NCBI RefSeq assembly: GCF_001412595.2 | Contig: NZ_CP012640.2 | Span: 248,001 to 312,000, forward strand | Origin: Massilia sp. WG5 | GTDB lineage: Bacteria; Pseudomonadota; Gammaproteobacteria; Burkholderiales; Burkholderiaceae_D | DNA: 64,000 nucleotides | Reading direction: 5' to 3' | Shown here: positions 16,586 to 25,245 of the stretch, piece after piece | Position numbering within the stretch: position 1 is the first letter of the stretch | Layout of the letters: each line of letters opens with the position of its first letter | The notes under the pieces: generated by a model | What the model saw: the letters and a program-made list of their open reading frames with translations, nothing else | What the model was told of the DNA's origin: nothing | The model's database searches: none | Made by a program: the position numbers and the translations under genes

Positions 16586-17629
16586 TTACCAGACCGCCTT
16601 GCCCGCGCCATCCTTCAGATTGTTCTTCCAGGCGGCTTCCACCAGCTTGGTGACCGAATCCGGCATCGGCACGTAGTCCAGTTCGGTGGCCGCGCCGGCG
16701 CCGTTCTTGAAGGCGTAGTCGAAGAACTTCAGCACTTCCTTGCCCTTGGCGGCGTCGCCCTGCGACTTGTGCACCAGGGCGTAGGTCACGCCGGTGATCG
16801 GCCAGGCGGCCTTGCCCGGCTGGTCGGTCAGGACCACGCCGAAGCCCGGCGCCTTGACCCAGTCGGCGTTGGCGGCGGCGGCCTTGAAGGCGTCGTCGTC
16901 CGGCTGCAGGAAGCTGCCGTCGTGGTTCTTCAGCTGGGTGTGGCTCAGCTTGTTCTTCTTCGAATAGGCCCACTCGACGTAGCCGATCGAACCCTTGATG
17001 CGCTGGACGTTGGCGGCGACGCCGTCATTGCCCTTGCCGCCCACGCCGGTAGCCCATTTCACGGCGGTGCCGGCGCCGATCTTCGACTTGAAGTCCGGGC
17101 TGGTCTTCGACAGGTAATCGGTGAACAGGAAAGAGGTGCCCGAGCTGTCGGCGCGGTGCACGACGGTGATGTCCTCGGCCGGCAGCTTCACGCCCGGGTT
17201 CAGGGCGGCGATGGCCGGGTCGTTCCACTTGGCGATCTTGCCGAGGTAGATATCGGCCACGACCGGACCGGTCAGCTTCAGCTGGCCCGGCTGCACGCCG
17301 TCCAGGTTCACGATGGTGACGACGCCGCCCATGATGGTCGGGAACTGCATCAGGCCGGCTTCGTTCAGCTCCTCGAGCGACAGCGGCATGTCCGAGGCGC
17401 CGAACTCCACGGTCTTGGCCTTGATCTGCTTGATGCCCGCGCCCGACCCGATCGACTGGTAGTTGAGGCCGTTACCGCTGGTCTTCTTGTACATTTCGGC
17501 CCACTTCGAGTAGATCGGGTAGGCGAAGGTCGAACCGGCGCCCGTGATGTCCACAGCCAGGGCCGCGGTGCTCGCGAAGGTAGCCGAGGTGCCGATGATG
17601 ATGGTTGCCAGCAGGTGCTTCATGCGCAT
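16586..17629 (-). CDS. pstS: Phosphate ABC transporter substrate-binding protein PstS (347 aa)
   Basis: Periplasmic high-affinity phosphate binder. Signal peptide MRMKHLLATI...ALA, then the family start ITGAGSTFAYPIYSKWA. Phosphate-loop residues are seen in GSGAGIKQI, FGASDMPL and RADSSGTSFLFTDYL. The C-terminus is full length. AAGG is correctly spaced from the ATG at 17629. No pstC, pstA, pstB or phoU follows: the neighbouring gene is convergent, so this is an orphan pstS. A Pho box lies upstream, so PhoB control is likely. Confidence 0.95.
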   Translation of the reverse strand: MRMKHLLATIIIGTSATFASTAALAVDITGAGSTFAYPIYSKWAEMYKKTSGNGLNYQSIGSGAGIKQIKAKTVEFGASDMPLSLEELNEAGLMQFPTIMGGVVTIVNLDGVQPGQLKLTGPVVADIYLGKIAKWNDPAIAALNPGVKLPAEDITVVHRADSSGTSFLFTDYLSKTSPDFKSKIGAGTAVKWATGVGGKGNDGVAANVQRIKGSIGYVEWAYSKKNKLSHTQLKNHDGSFLQPDDDAFKAAAANADWVKAPGFGVVLTDQPGKAAWPITGVTYALVHKSQGDAAKGKEVLKFFDYAFKNGAGAATELDYVPMPDSVTKLVEAAWKNNLKDGAGKAVW

Positions 17630-17667
17630 ATCAAGCCTTTCAGGTTATAAAAATGTTCGAGAAGCGC

Positions 17668-17701
17668 AGTGTATGGAAGAAAAATAACAGCTTGATGACA
17701 T
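17668..17701 (-). promoter_or_regulatory. Pho box and -10 element of pstS
   Basis: On the minus strand 17701-17684 reads ATGTCATCAAGCTGTTAT, matching 14 of 18 positions of the PhoB consensus CTGTCATAAATCTGTCAT with the two direct half-sites in register. Ten bases downstream is TACACT (17673-17668), a usable -10, which is the spacing normal for PhoB-activated promoters. It lies 55 nt before the pstS start. Confidence 0.7.
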
Positions 17702-17736
17702 CGATTTTCCGGGTCCGCGCCATGCGCGCCACCGCT

Positions 17737-17750
17737 TTGATCGCGATCAA
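17737..17750. promoter_or_regulatory. Perfect FNR/Anr box upstream of the phaB remnant
   Basis: TTGATCGCGATCAA is a perfect FNR/Anr site (TTGAT-N4-ATCAA), fully palindromic. Its centre is 80 nt before the ATG of the broken phaB gene, the same distance as the related box before phaC. It also lies about 115 nt upstream of the divergent pstS. Confidence 0.75.
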
Positions 17751-17823
17751 ATCTCCCGTACAGGCGCCGCTCCTGGCGCCGCGGGCCAGGTCTGACGGAC
17801 GTAGCAAAGAGCAAGGAGGCGGC

Positions 17824-18391
17824 ATGGGACGGATGGCGGTAGTGACGGGCGGCACGCGCGGGCCTGGCCGGGCTCACCCAGGCCCTGGGTCCGGCGGAGA
17901 TTTTGGTCAACAATGCCGGCGTCACCGCCGATGCCGCTTTCCACAGGATGGGCAAGGAGCAGTGGTGGCGGGTCGTGCGCACCAACCTGGGCTCGGTGTT
18001 CAATATGAGCCGCCTGGTGATCGAGGGCATGCGCGAGCGGCGCTTCGGGCGTATCGTCAACATCAGTTCGATCAACGGGCGCAAGGGACAGGCGGGCCAG
18101 TGCAACTATGCGGCGGCCAAGGCCGGCATCCTCGGCTTCACCAAATCGCTGGCGCTGGAGAATGCCGGCGACGGCATCACGGTCAATGCCGTCGCGCCGG
18201 GCTACTGTGACACGCCAATGGTGGCCGCCGTGCGGCCCGAGGTCCTGCAGGGCATCGTCGCCGGCATTCCGGTCGGGCGGCTCGGCATGCCGGAAGACAT
18301 CGGGCGGGTGGTCGCCTTCCTGGCCGACGACGCCGCCGGCTTCATCACGGGCGCGACCTTCGACGTGAACGGCGGACAGTACCTGGCGTGA
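17824..18391 (+). pseudogene. phaB: Acetoacetyl-CoA reductase (phaB) with internal deletion and frameshift
   Basis: The intact enzyme (about 245 aa) reduces acetoacetyl-CoA to (R)-3-hydroxybutyryl-CoA for PHA synthesis. Here the normal N-terminus MGRMAVVTGGTRG runs for 13 codons. At about 17862 the sequence jumps, one frame over, into LAGLTQALGPAEILVNNAGVTAD, which corresponds to residue 72 or so of PhaB. Roughly 55-60 codons, including the rest of the glycine-rich NADPH motif, are missing. The remainder is clean: NISSINGRKGQAGQCNY with the Ser-Tyr-Lys catalytic set, and the C-terminal VNGGQYLA. A TTG at 17903 could start a 162-aa product without the cofactor loop. Convergent with phaC. Confidence 0.85.
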
Positions 18392-18449
18392 GCCCGGGCC
18401 TGCGGCCATGCGCCATCAGCACCGGCAGGGCCGCTTCAGGCCGGCAGGT

Positions 18450-20234
18450 TCATGGCTGCAGCACGTAGGTGCCGGGCGCGTCGCCGAGGCTGGGCGCCGG
18501 CGCGGGCGGCGCCGTCATCGGGCCGGCATGGCGCGCCAGCCAGGACTCCCAGGCCGGCCACCAGCTGCCCTGGCGCTCTTCGGTCGCGGCCTGCCAGCTC
18601 TCGGGGTCGACGTAGCGGCCGTCGTGGGCATGGGTAGCGATCTGGTAGCTGCGCTTTGGCGTGCCGGGCGGCGACACCACCCCCGCATTGTGCCCGCCCG
18701 AGGTCAGCAGGAAGGTGACGTCGGTGTCGCTCAGGGGCACGACCTTGTACACCGAGCGCCACGGCGCCACGTGGTCGGTGAGGGTGCCCACCGCGAAGAC
18801 CGGGATGTGGATGTCGGTCAGGGCCACCGGCCGGCCGTCGACGATGTAGCGCGAGCTGGCCAGGCTGTTTTTCAGGAACAGCTTGCGCAGGTACTCCGAG
18901 TGCATGCGGTAGGGCATGCGGGTCGCGTCCGCGTTCCAGGAAGCGAGGTCGTTGTCCTTGTCGGGAATGTCGAGCAGGTAGTGGCGCAGGCGGCGTGACC
19001 AGATCAGGTCGCTCGAACGCAGGAGCTGGAAAGCGCCCGCCATCTGGCGCGTGTCGAGGTAGCCCTGCTGCCACATCACGGCTTCGAGGAAGGCGACCTG
19101 GCTGTCGTCGATGAACAGCGACAGCTCGCCCGGCTCGGTGAAGTCGACCTGGGCCGCCAGCAGGCTCATGCTGGCCAGGCGGTGGTCGCCGTCGCGCGCC
19201 ATCGCCGCCGCCGCGATCGCCAGCAGCGTGCCGCCGATGCAGTAGCCGCAGGCGTTCACCTTCGGGGCGCCGGTCTGGGCGACGATCGCGTCGAGCGCCG
19301 CCATGATGCCGAGACGGCGGTAATCGTCGAGCGAGAGTTCGCGGTCCTCGGCCTCCGGGTTCTTCCAGGACAGCACGTAGACGGTGTGGCCGTGCCCGAC
19401 CAGGTAGCGCACCAGCGAATTCTCCGGCGACAGGTCGAGGATGTAGTACTTCATGATCCAGGCCGGCACGATCAGCAGCGGCACGGCGTGCACCTGCGGC
19501 GTCTGCGGCGCGTAGCGGATCAGTTCGACCAGGTGGTTCTGCAGTACCACGCTGCCTGGCGTGATGGCGACCTCGCGTCCCGGGCGGCAGCTGACCTCGG
19601 GTGCGCCGCCGGTCAGCGCCCGCCGCGCGTCGCCGGCGGCGCGCACCGTTCCGCGCACGAGATTCTGGCCGCCGCTGGACAGCGTCGCCTGCTGCGCCAC
19701 CGGGTTGGTGGCGATGAAATTCGACGGCGCCACGCCATCCAGGAGCTGGCGCGTCATGAAGGTCACCACATCGCTGTGATGCGGCGAGACCCCGCGCACG
19801 CCGGTGGTGGCGCGGTGCCACCATTGCTGGGCGAGCAGGAAGCCCTGGCTGAGCTGGTTGTAGGGCCAGGTGTGCCAGAGCGGATCGGAAAAACGCTTGT
19901 CCTGGGCCAGCGGGCGCACCGGTTCGTCGGCCGTGCCGAGCATGGCGCTGGCGCTGTAGTGCAGCCAGCGCTCGGCGTTGGCTGCAGCCTGTACCGTCAG
20001 TTCCATCTGCTTGGCCGGCGACAGCAGCAGGTGTGCGCCCCAGTCCTGCCAGGCCGCCGCCAGTGCGGCGGGGGAGATGTAGCCGGTCAGCCGGCCCAGC
20101 CAGGCGTTCACGGCCAGGTCGATCTGCGCATGTTCGGGGCTGGCCTCGGGATACTGGTGGCGCCAGGCGCCGCCTTGCCAGGCGCTGGCGTCGCGCCGCT
20201 GCTCGCTGGCCGGGATGTCGGAGCGGATGTTCAT
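18450..20234 (-). CDS. phaC: Poly(3-hydroxyalkanoate) synthase (594 aa)
   Basis: Polymerises (R)-3-hydroxyacyl-CoA into PHA on cytoplasmic granules. Class I-type length. The lipase-like box GYCIGG places the catalytic Cys at about residue 332. The catalytic Asp is in VGTLTDHVAPW and the His in TSGGHNAGVVSPPG. Other synthase signatures are the PhaC N-terminal domain (PSNFIATNP) and LLIVPAWIMKYYILDLSPENS. The start is MNIRSDIPAS with GGGGA upstream; an ATG 8 codons earlier is possible. An FNR-type box lies 75-88 nt upstream. The convergent phaB is broken, so the monomer must come from another reductase or the (R)-hydroxyacyl pathway. Confidence 0.95.
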   Translation of the reverse strand: MNIRSDIPASEQRRDASAWQGGAWRHQYPEASPEHAQIDLAVNAWLGRLTGYISPAALAAAWQDWGAHLLLSPAKQMELTVQAAANAERWLHYSASAMLGTADEPVRPLAQDKRFSDPLWHTWPYNQLSQGFLLAQQWWHRATTGVRGVSPHHSDVVTFMTRQLLDGVAPSNFIATNPVAQQATLSSGGQNLVRGTVRAAGDARRALTGGAPEVSCRPGREVAITPGSVVLQNHLVELIRYAPQTPQVHAVPLLIVPAWIMKYYILDLSPENSLVRYLVGHGHTVYVLSWKNPEAEDRELSLDDYRRLGIMAALDAIVAQTGAPKVNACGYCIGGTLLAIAAAAMARDGDHRLASMSLLAAQVDFTEPGELSLFIDDSQVAFLEAVMWQQGYLDTRQMAGAFQLLRSSDLIWSRRLRHYLLDIPDKDNDLASWNADATRMPYRMHSEYLRKLFLKNSLASSRYIVDGRPVALTDIHIPVFAVGTLTDHVAPWRSVYKVVPLSDTDVTFLLTSGGHNAGVVSPPGTPKRSYQIATHAHDGRYVDPESWQAATEERQGSWWPAWESWLARHAGPMTAPPAPAPSLGDAPGTYVLQP

Positions 20235-20308
20235 GCGTGGTTCCCCGTGGAGACTCATTGGGCTTGCATCACTCTAAGGCAGGGGGATGTCCAGGGCCAG
20301 TGGCACAC

Positions 20309-20322
20309 TTGATGTGCGTCAA
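20309..20322. promoter_or_regulatory. FNR/Anr-type box upstream of phaC
   Basis: TTGATGTGCGTCAA fits TTGAT-N4-ATCAA with one mismatch. Its centre is 81 nt before the phaC start (minus strand), nearly identical to the spacing of the perfect box before the phaB remnant. The GGDEF-EAL gene on the plus strand begins 150 nt away and is a less likely target. Confidence 0.6.
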
Positions 20323-20467
20323 AAGGCGCCAACAATTCGCGCTGCCGCCGACGCTGTGCAGGGCCGCGGCGCCGGGCCGTGCGCCGTATCGCGCTTGCCG
20401 CGCTGTGCGCGCGGCGTTCGTGCTAGGCTGTGCATCTCGTCGACCAAGCCGTTTTACGCCTGCGCTC

Positions 20468-22594
20468 ATGGACTCTTCGATTGCCGCGGACATCCGGCGG
20501 CACTTCGACGACCTGCTGGAACACTTGCCGGCAGGGGTCGTCGTGCATGATGCCGATGGGCGCATCCTGTCGGCGAACCGGCTCGCCTGCGAACTGCTCA
20601 AGCGGAGCCCGGCGCAGCTGAAGGACACGGCCCCCACGGCGGCCGCCTGGACCTTCATCCGCTCGAACCGGCAGCCGATGCCGCCGGAAGAGTTTCCTGT
20701 GAACGTGGTCCTGCGCACCGGCGACAAGGTCTCGCAGGTGGTCGTCGGCATCCCGGCGACGGAACAGGAAGCGGAACGCTGGCTGATCTGCAATGCCTAT
20801 CCGGAATTCGACGACGCTGGAGAGTTGTCCCGGGTCGTGGTGTGCTTCACCGACTGCACCGCCCTGAAGCGCGCCAAGCAGCGACTGCAGAAATCCGAGC
20901 GGCGCCTGCAACTGGTGCTGCGCGGCTCCAGCGATGCGTCATGGGATGTCGACCTGGTCAGCGGCGAAGTCTATTACTCGCCGCGCTGGTGGAGCATGCT
21001 CGGCTACGAGCCGAATGCGCTGCCCGCCGACGGCGAGCTGTGGTTGAGGCTCACCCATCCGGACGACCGTACGCGGGTCGAAGCCTTCATGCGCGAACTG
21101 CTGCTGTCGCGGCGCGAGAGCTACGGCATCGAATTGCGGCTGCGGCACCGCGACGGCCACAACGTCCCGGTGCTGTCGCGCGGCTATGTCCTGCGCCGTT
21201 TGGACGGCCGGCCGCTGAGGATCTCGGGAACGAACACCGACCTGACCGAACGCAAGCAGGCCGAGCGGCGCATCTACGAGGCGGCCTATTTCGACCACCT
21301 GACCGGCCTGCCGAACCGCCGTTTCCTGATCGAGGAACTGGACAAGGTACTGGCGCGCAGCGACCGTTCCGGCCACCACGGCGCGCTGCTGTTCCTCGAC
21401 CTCGACAATTTCAAGCTGCTCAACGATACCCTCGGCCACGACCTCGGCGATGCGCTGCTGCGCCAGGTCGCGCAGCGCCTGCGGCTCACGCTGCGCCACA
21501 GCGACCAGCTGGCGCGCCTGGGCGGCGACGAATTCGTGATCGTGCTCGAGGAACTGGGCGCAGCCCTGGGAGAGGCGGTGACGGAGGCGAAGCACGTGGT
21601 CGAGAAGCTGCTGGCGGCCTTCGAACAACCGTTCTACCTGTCCGGGCGCCTGATCCTGAGCACGCCAAGCATCGGCATCGCGCTGTTCGAGGGCAGCGCG
21701 GCCGGCATCGAGACCCTGCTCAAGCAGGCCGACCTGGCGATGTACAAGGCCAAGGCGGAGGGTCGGAACACCGCGCGCTTCTTCGATCCGGGCATGCAGT
21801 CGGCGGCCGACCGCCAGGCATCGCTGGAGAGCGCGCTGCGCCGCGGCGTGAAGCGGCACCAGTTCGTGCTGTACTGCCAGCCGCAGTTCAGCGGCCACGG
21901 ACACCTGGTCGGCGCCGAAGCCCTGGTCCGCTGGCGCCGCGAGGACGGCGTCCTGGTCAGCCCGGGCGAATTCATCGGGCTGGCCGAATCGACCGGCCTG
22001 ATCCTGCCGCTCGGGCAGGACGTCCTCGAACAGGGCTGCCGCGCGCTGGCGCGCTGGAGCACCGACCGCGCGCTCTCCAGGTTGAAGCTCGCGGTCAACG
22101 TCAGCGCGCGCCAGTTGCGCGACGCCGAGTTCCCGCAGACCGTGGCCGCGATCCTGGCCGGCACCGGCGCACCGGCCGACCGGCTGTGCCTGGAGCTGAC
22201 GGACAGCGCGTTCGCCGGAAACCTCGGCGAGATCGTCGAGCGCATGCGCGAACTGTGCGGGCAGGGCGTGTGCTTCTCGCTGGACGATTTCGGCACCGGC
22301 TATGCCTCGCTCGCCTGCCTGAAGCGGATCCCGCTGGCGGCCCTGAAAATCGACCGCTCCTTCGTGCACGACGCCCATGTTGACCCGGAAGCAGCGCCCA
22401 TGGTGCAGGCCATCATCGCGCTGGCGCACACGCTCAATCTCGACATCGTCGCGAAAGGCGTCGAGCACGAGGACCAGCGCCGCTTCCTGGTGTCGGGGGG
22501 CTGCGGGGGGCTGCAGGGCAACCTGCTGGGGCCGGCGATGCCGATCGAGGACTTTGAACGTCTCTACAGCGCGTCCGGCATGGGACATGCATGA
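20468..22594 (+). CDS. PAS-PAS-GGDEF-EAL protein with altered EAL catalytic residue (708 aa)
   Basis: Soluble cyclic di-GMP protein: PAS 1 (about 15-130), PAS/PAC 2 (about 145-265, SGTNTDLTERKQAE), GGDEF (motif 352-356 intact) and EAL (484-486 intact). The RxxD inhibitory site is present (RHSD, nine residues before GGDEF). In the EAL domain NVSARQ, DDFGTGYASL and LKID are kept. However, the conserved AEGVE reads AKGVE: codon 663 is AAA (22454-22456) where Glu is expected. ELTE reads ELTD and QGY reads QGN. The protein is therefore likely mainly a diguanylate cyclase. No clear ribosome site precedes the ATG at 20468, so the start is less certain. It lies 101 nt upstream of the TonB receptor gene. 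Confidence 0.88.
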   Translation: MDSSIAADIRRHFDDLLEHLPAGVVVHDADGRILSANRLACELLKRSPAQLKDTAPTAAAWTFIRSNRQPMPPEEFPVNVVLRTGDKVSQVVVGIPATEQEAERWLICNAYPEFDDAGELSRVVVCFTDCTALKRAKQRLQKSERRLQLVLRGSSDASWDVDLVSGEVYYSPRWWSMLGYEPNALPADGELWLRLTHPDDRTRVEAFMRELLLSRRESYGIELRLRHRDGHNVPVLSRGYVLRRLDGRPLRISGTNTDLTERKQAERRIYEAAYFDHLTGLPNRRFLIEELDKVLARSDRSGHHGALLFLDLDNFKLLNDTLGHDLGDALLRQVAQRLRLTLRHSDQLARLGGDEFVIVLEELGAALGEAVTEAKHVVEKLLAAFEQPFYLSGRLILSTPSIGIALFEGSAAGIETLLKQADLAMYKAKAEGRNTARFFDPGMQSAADRQASLESALRRGVKRHQFVLYCQPQFSGHGHLVGAEALVRWRREDGVLVSPGEFIGLAESTGLILPLGQDVLEQGCRALARWSTDRALSRLKLAVNVSARQLRDAEFPQTVAAILAGTGAPADRLCLELTDSAFAGNLGEIVERMRELCGQGVCFSLDDFGTGYASLACLKRIPLAALKIDRSFVHDAHVDPEAAPMVQAIIALAHTLNLDIVAKGVEHEDQRRFLVSGGCGGLQGNLLGPAMPIEDFERLYSASGMGHA

Positions 22595-22633
22595 AGTTTC
22601 CATAAAGACACATGCTATGCTGCAAATATAAGT

Positions 22634-22662
22634 TTGTAACGTGCAAATTGGATAAGTTACAA
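22634..22662. promoter_or_regulatory. Inverted repeat in the TonB-receptor promoter region
   Basis: TTGTAAC (22634-22640) and GTTACAA (22656-22662) form 7-bp arms separated by 15 bases, in an AT-rich stretch 34 nt before the receptor start. The spacing of half-sites (about two helical turns) suits a dimeric regulator. Which protein binds is unknown; the hybrid kinase encoded downstream has no DNA-binding domain. Confidence 0.4.
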
Positions 22663-22695
22663 TGTCACGAGGAAATTACCGTCTGACTTGTAATC

Positions 22696-24663
22696 ATGTC
22701 CAGCCCCCACAAGATTTACCCGGCCCCGGCCGGCTCCGGCGGCATCCGTTTGCGCACACTGGTACGTTGCCTGGTCCTGACCACGGCAGCGGCGGCCGCG
22801 CATGCGGAGACGCTTTCTTCCGAACCCCGGGATCTCGGCGACCTGAGCCTGGAAGAGCTGGCGAATATCCAGGTCACCTCGGTATCGCGCCGTCCGGAAT
22901 CGCTGTCGGATGCGGCCTCGTCGATCTTCGTGATCACCGGCACCGACATCCACCGCGCGGGCGCCACCACGCTGCCGGAAGCCCTGCGACTGGCGCCCAA
23001 CCTGCAGGTGGCGCGTGTCGATGCGCGCAACTATGCGGTCACGGCGCGCGGCTTCAGCAGCGCCTTCGAGAACAAGCTGCTGGTCCTGATCGACGGTCGC
23101 ACCGTGTACTCGCCGCTGTTTTCCGGCGTGTACTGGGACGTGCAGGACGTGGTGCTGGAAGACGTCGAGCGCATCGAGGTCATCAGCGGCCCGGGCGCCA
23201 CGCTGTGGGGCGCGAATGCGGTCAACGGCGTCATCAACATCATCACCAAATCGGCGGCCGCCACCCAGGGCACGCTGATCACCGCCGCCGGCGGCAAGGA
23301 CGAGCGCAACGGCGCCGTGCGCTACGGCGGCGCGCTCGCCAACGGCGGCCACTACCGGGTGTACGGCAAGTACGCCGCCAACGACGACCTGAACACCGAA
23401 AAGGGCGTGCGTTCGTCCACCGGCTGGCACCGCCAGCAGGCCGGCTTCCGCGCCGACTGGGGCGACGCGGCGCGCAATGCCGTGGTCCAGGGCGATGTCT
23501 ATGACGCCAGCCTGCACCAGCGCGGCACGGCCGACATCCAGGTGCGCGGCGCCAATCTGCTCGGACGCGTCAACCACAACTTTGCCGGCGGCTCGACCGC
23601 GACCGTGCAGATGTACTGGGACCACACCGAACGCGACCAGCCGCTCGCCTTCGTCGAACACCTCGACACCTTCGACCTGCAGCTCCAGCACTCGGTCGGC
23701 CTGGGCGAGGGCCACCGCCTGGTCTGGGGCGGCGGCTATCGTTTGGGACATGACCGCGTGCAGAACGGCGCCGCCTTCGGCTTCCTGCCCGGGACCCTGA
23801 ACCTGCACTGGGCCAATTTGTTCGCCCAGGACGAGATGGCGCTGCGCGACGACCTGCGCCTGACCGCCGGGCTTAAGTTCGAGGACAACAACTACACCGG
23901 TGTGGAAGTCCTGCCGACCCTGCGCCTGGCCTGGAATCCGAAGCCGTCGACGCTGGTCTGGAGTTCGCTCTCGCGCTCGGTGCGCGCGCCATCGCGGATC
24001 GACCGCGATTTCTATTCGCCGACCGTGCCGGCGGTCGTCAAGGGCGTGCCCCAGTACGCGATCGCGGGCGGGCCGGATTTCGAATCCGAAGTGGCGAACG
24101 TGTTCGAACTCGGCTACCGCGCGCAACCCCTGCCGGCGCTGTCGTATTCGGCCACGGCCTTCTACGGTCGCTACGACAGGCTGCGCACCCTCGAGCCGAA
24201 CCCGAACGGCACCGGTTCCGTGTTCCGCAACCTGGCGGACGGCCGCACCCGCGGCATCGAAGCCTGGGCCAGCTGGCAGGCCGCCAAGTCCTGGCGCGTC
24301 TCCGGCGGCGGCGTGGTGCAGCGGGTCGACACCGCCCTGGCTGCCGGCAGCAGGGACGCCTCCGGCGCGACCGGCCTCGCCACGAGCGATCCGAGCCACT
24401 ACTGGATGCTGCGCTCTTCCTACGATGTCGCGGCCGGGCAGGAATTCGACCTGACGCTGCGCCACGTCGGCGCGCTGGAAAAGCCGGCCGTGCCATCGTA
24501 CACGGCGGTCGACCTGCGTTACGGCTGGCGCATCCGCGATGGGCTGGAGCTGTCCCTAATCGGGCGTAACCTGTTCGATCCGCACCACGCCGAATTCGGC
24601 GCCCCGGGCGCGCGCAGCGACTACGAGCGCGCCGTTCTTCTCAAGCTGGTCTGGAACCTGTAA
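22696..24663 (+). CDS. TonB-dependent outer membrane receptor (655 aa)
   Basis: Outer-membrane gated channel or ligand sensor. Signal peptide ending AAAHAE. Then comes the short element DLGDLSLEELANIQVTSVSRR, typical of a receptor subgroup found beside signalling genes, and a plug domain (about 65-180: GTDIHRAGATTLPEALRLAP, LVLIDGRTVYSPLFSGVYWD, GPGATLWGANAVNGVINIITK). The beta-barrel ends LLKLVWNL. It is small for a TonB receptor, consistent with that subgroup. The YfiR-like gene starts 4 nt after its stop, so it is the first gene of a four-gene unit. Ligand unknown; no metal- or siderophore-specific clue. Confidence 0.9.
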   Translation: MSSPHKIYPAPAGSGGIRLRTLVRCLVLTTAAAAAHAETLSSEPRDLGDLSLEELANIQVTSVSRRPESLSDAASSIFVITGTDIHRAGATTLPEALRLAPNLQVARVDARNYAVTARGFSSAFENKLLVLIDGRTVYSPLFSGVYWDVQDVVLEDVERIEVISGPGATLWGANAVNGVINIITKSAAATQGTLITAAGGKDERNGAVRYGGALANGGHYRVYGKYAANDDLNTEKGVRSSTGWHRQQAGFRADWGDAARNAVVQGDVYDASLHQRGTADIQVRGANLLGRVNHNFAGGSTATVQMYWDHTERDQPLAFVEHLDTFDLQLQHSVGLGEGHRLVWGGGYRLGHDRVQNGAAFGFLPGTLNLHWANLFAQDEMALRDDLRLTAGLKFEDNNYTGVEVLPTLRLAWNPKPSTLVWSSLSRSVRAPSRIDRDFYSPTVPAVVKGVPQYAIAGGPDFESEVANVFELGYRAQPLPALSYSATAFYGRYDRLRTLEPNPNGTGSVFRNLADGRTRGIEAWASWQAAKSWRVSGGGVVQRVDTALAAGSRDASGATGLATSDPSHYWMLRSSYDVAAGQEFDLTLRHVGALEKPAVPSYTAVDLRYGWRIRDGLELSLIGRNLFDPHHAEFGAPGARSDYERAVLLKLVWNL

Positions 24664-24667
24664 AGCC

Positions 24668-25243
24668 GTGCGAGACCGTCGAGTGTTTTTCCATCGCGCC
24701 CTCATCGCCCTGTGGCTCGGCGCGGCAGGCCTGAACATGGCAGCCCCGGCAGCGGCCGCCGGCACCGTCGTCGCCAGCGAGGAGCGGGTCGAAGCCGCCT
24801 ATCTGCACAAGTTCCTGAATTACGCGGACTGGCCGCCGGCCTCCTTCCCGCAGGCCGATACGCCCTATGTGATCGGCGTCGCCGGCGACGATGCGGTGGC
24901 CGACGAACTGGCGCACATCGCCGCCGGGCGCAGCGTCAACAACCGCGGCGTGATCGTCAAGCGCCTGCTGCCCGGCGACGCGGTGAACGGGCTGCACATG
25001 CTGTTCGTCGGCCGCGGCGAGCGTGCCCGGCTGGCCCAGTGGCTGCACCAGGCCAAGGGGCGGCCGATCCTGACCGTGTCCGCCTTCGACGGCGCGCTGG
25101 AGCAGGGCAGCATCCTGAATTTCCGGGTCGTCGACGACCGCGTCCGCTTCGAGGTGTCGATCGACGCGGCCGAGCAGAGCGGCATCCACCTGAATTCCCG
25201 TCTTTTTAGTGTCGCCACGAACGTGGTAAAAGGAAACCGTTGA
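24668..25243 (+). CDS. YfiR/DUF4154-family periplasmic protein (191 aa)
   Basis: Small exported protein of the YfiR family. Starts with GTG; the signal peptide ends near AAAAAG. The family signature VEAAYLHKFLNYADWP at about residues 37-52, the central VIGVAGDDAVADEL and HMLFVGRGERARL, and the terminal FEVSIDAAEQSGIHLNSRLFSVA with an asparagine-serine-arginine strand all fit. In Pseudomonas, YfiR holds the diguanylate cyclase YfiN inactive through its periplasmic domain. Here the next gene is a hybrid histidine kinase instead, starting at this stop codon. Role inferred: periplasmic gate of that kinase. Confidence 0.85.
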   Translation: MRDRRVFFHRALIALWLGAAGLNMAAPAAAAGTVVASEERVEAAYLHKFLNYADWPPASFPQADTPYVIGVAGDDAVADELAHIAAGRSVNNRGVIVKRLLPGDAVNGLHMLFVGRGERARLAQWLHQAKGRPILTVSAFDGALEQGSILNFRVVDDRVRFEVSIDAAEQSGIHLNSRLFSVATNVVKGNR

Positions 25244-25245
25244 TC

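Noticed and set aside
17824..18210. The continuous frame from the phaB start codon, 128 codons
   Set aside because: Only the first 13 codons resemble PhaB; the rest is the wrong frame of the phaB remnant and ends at an early stop.
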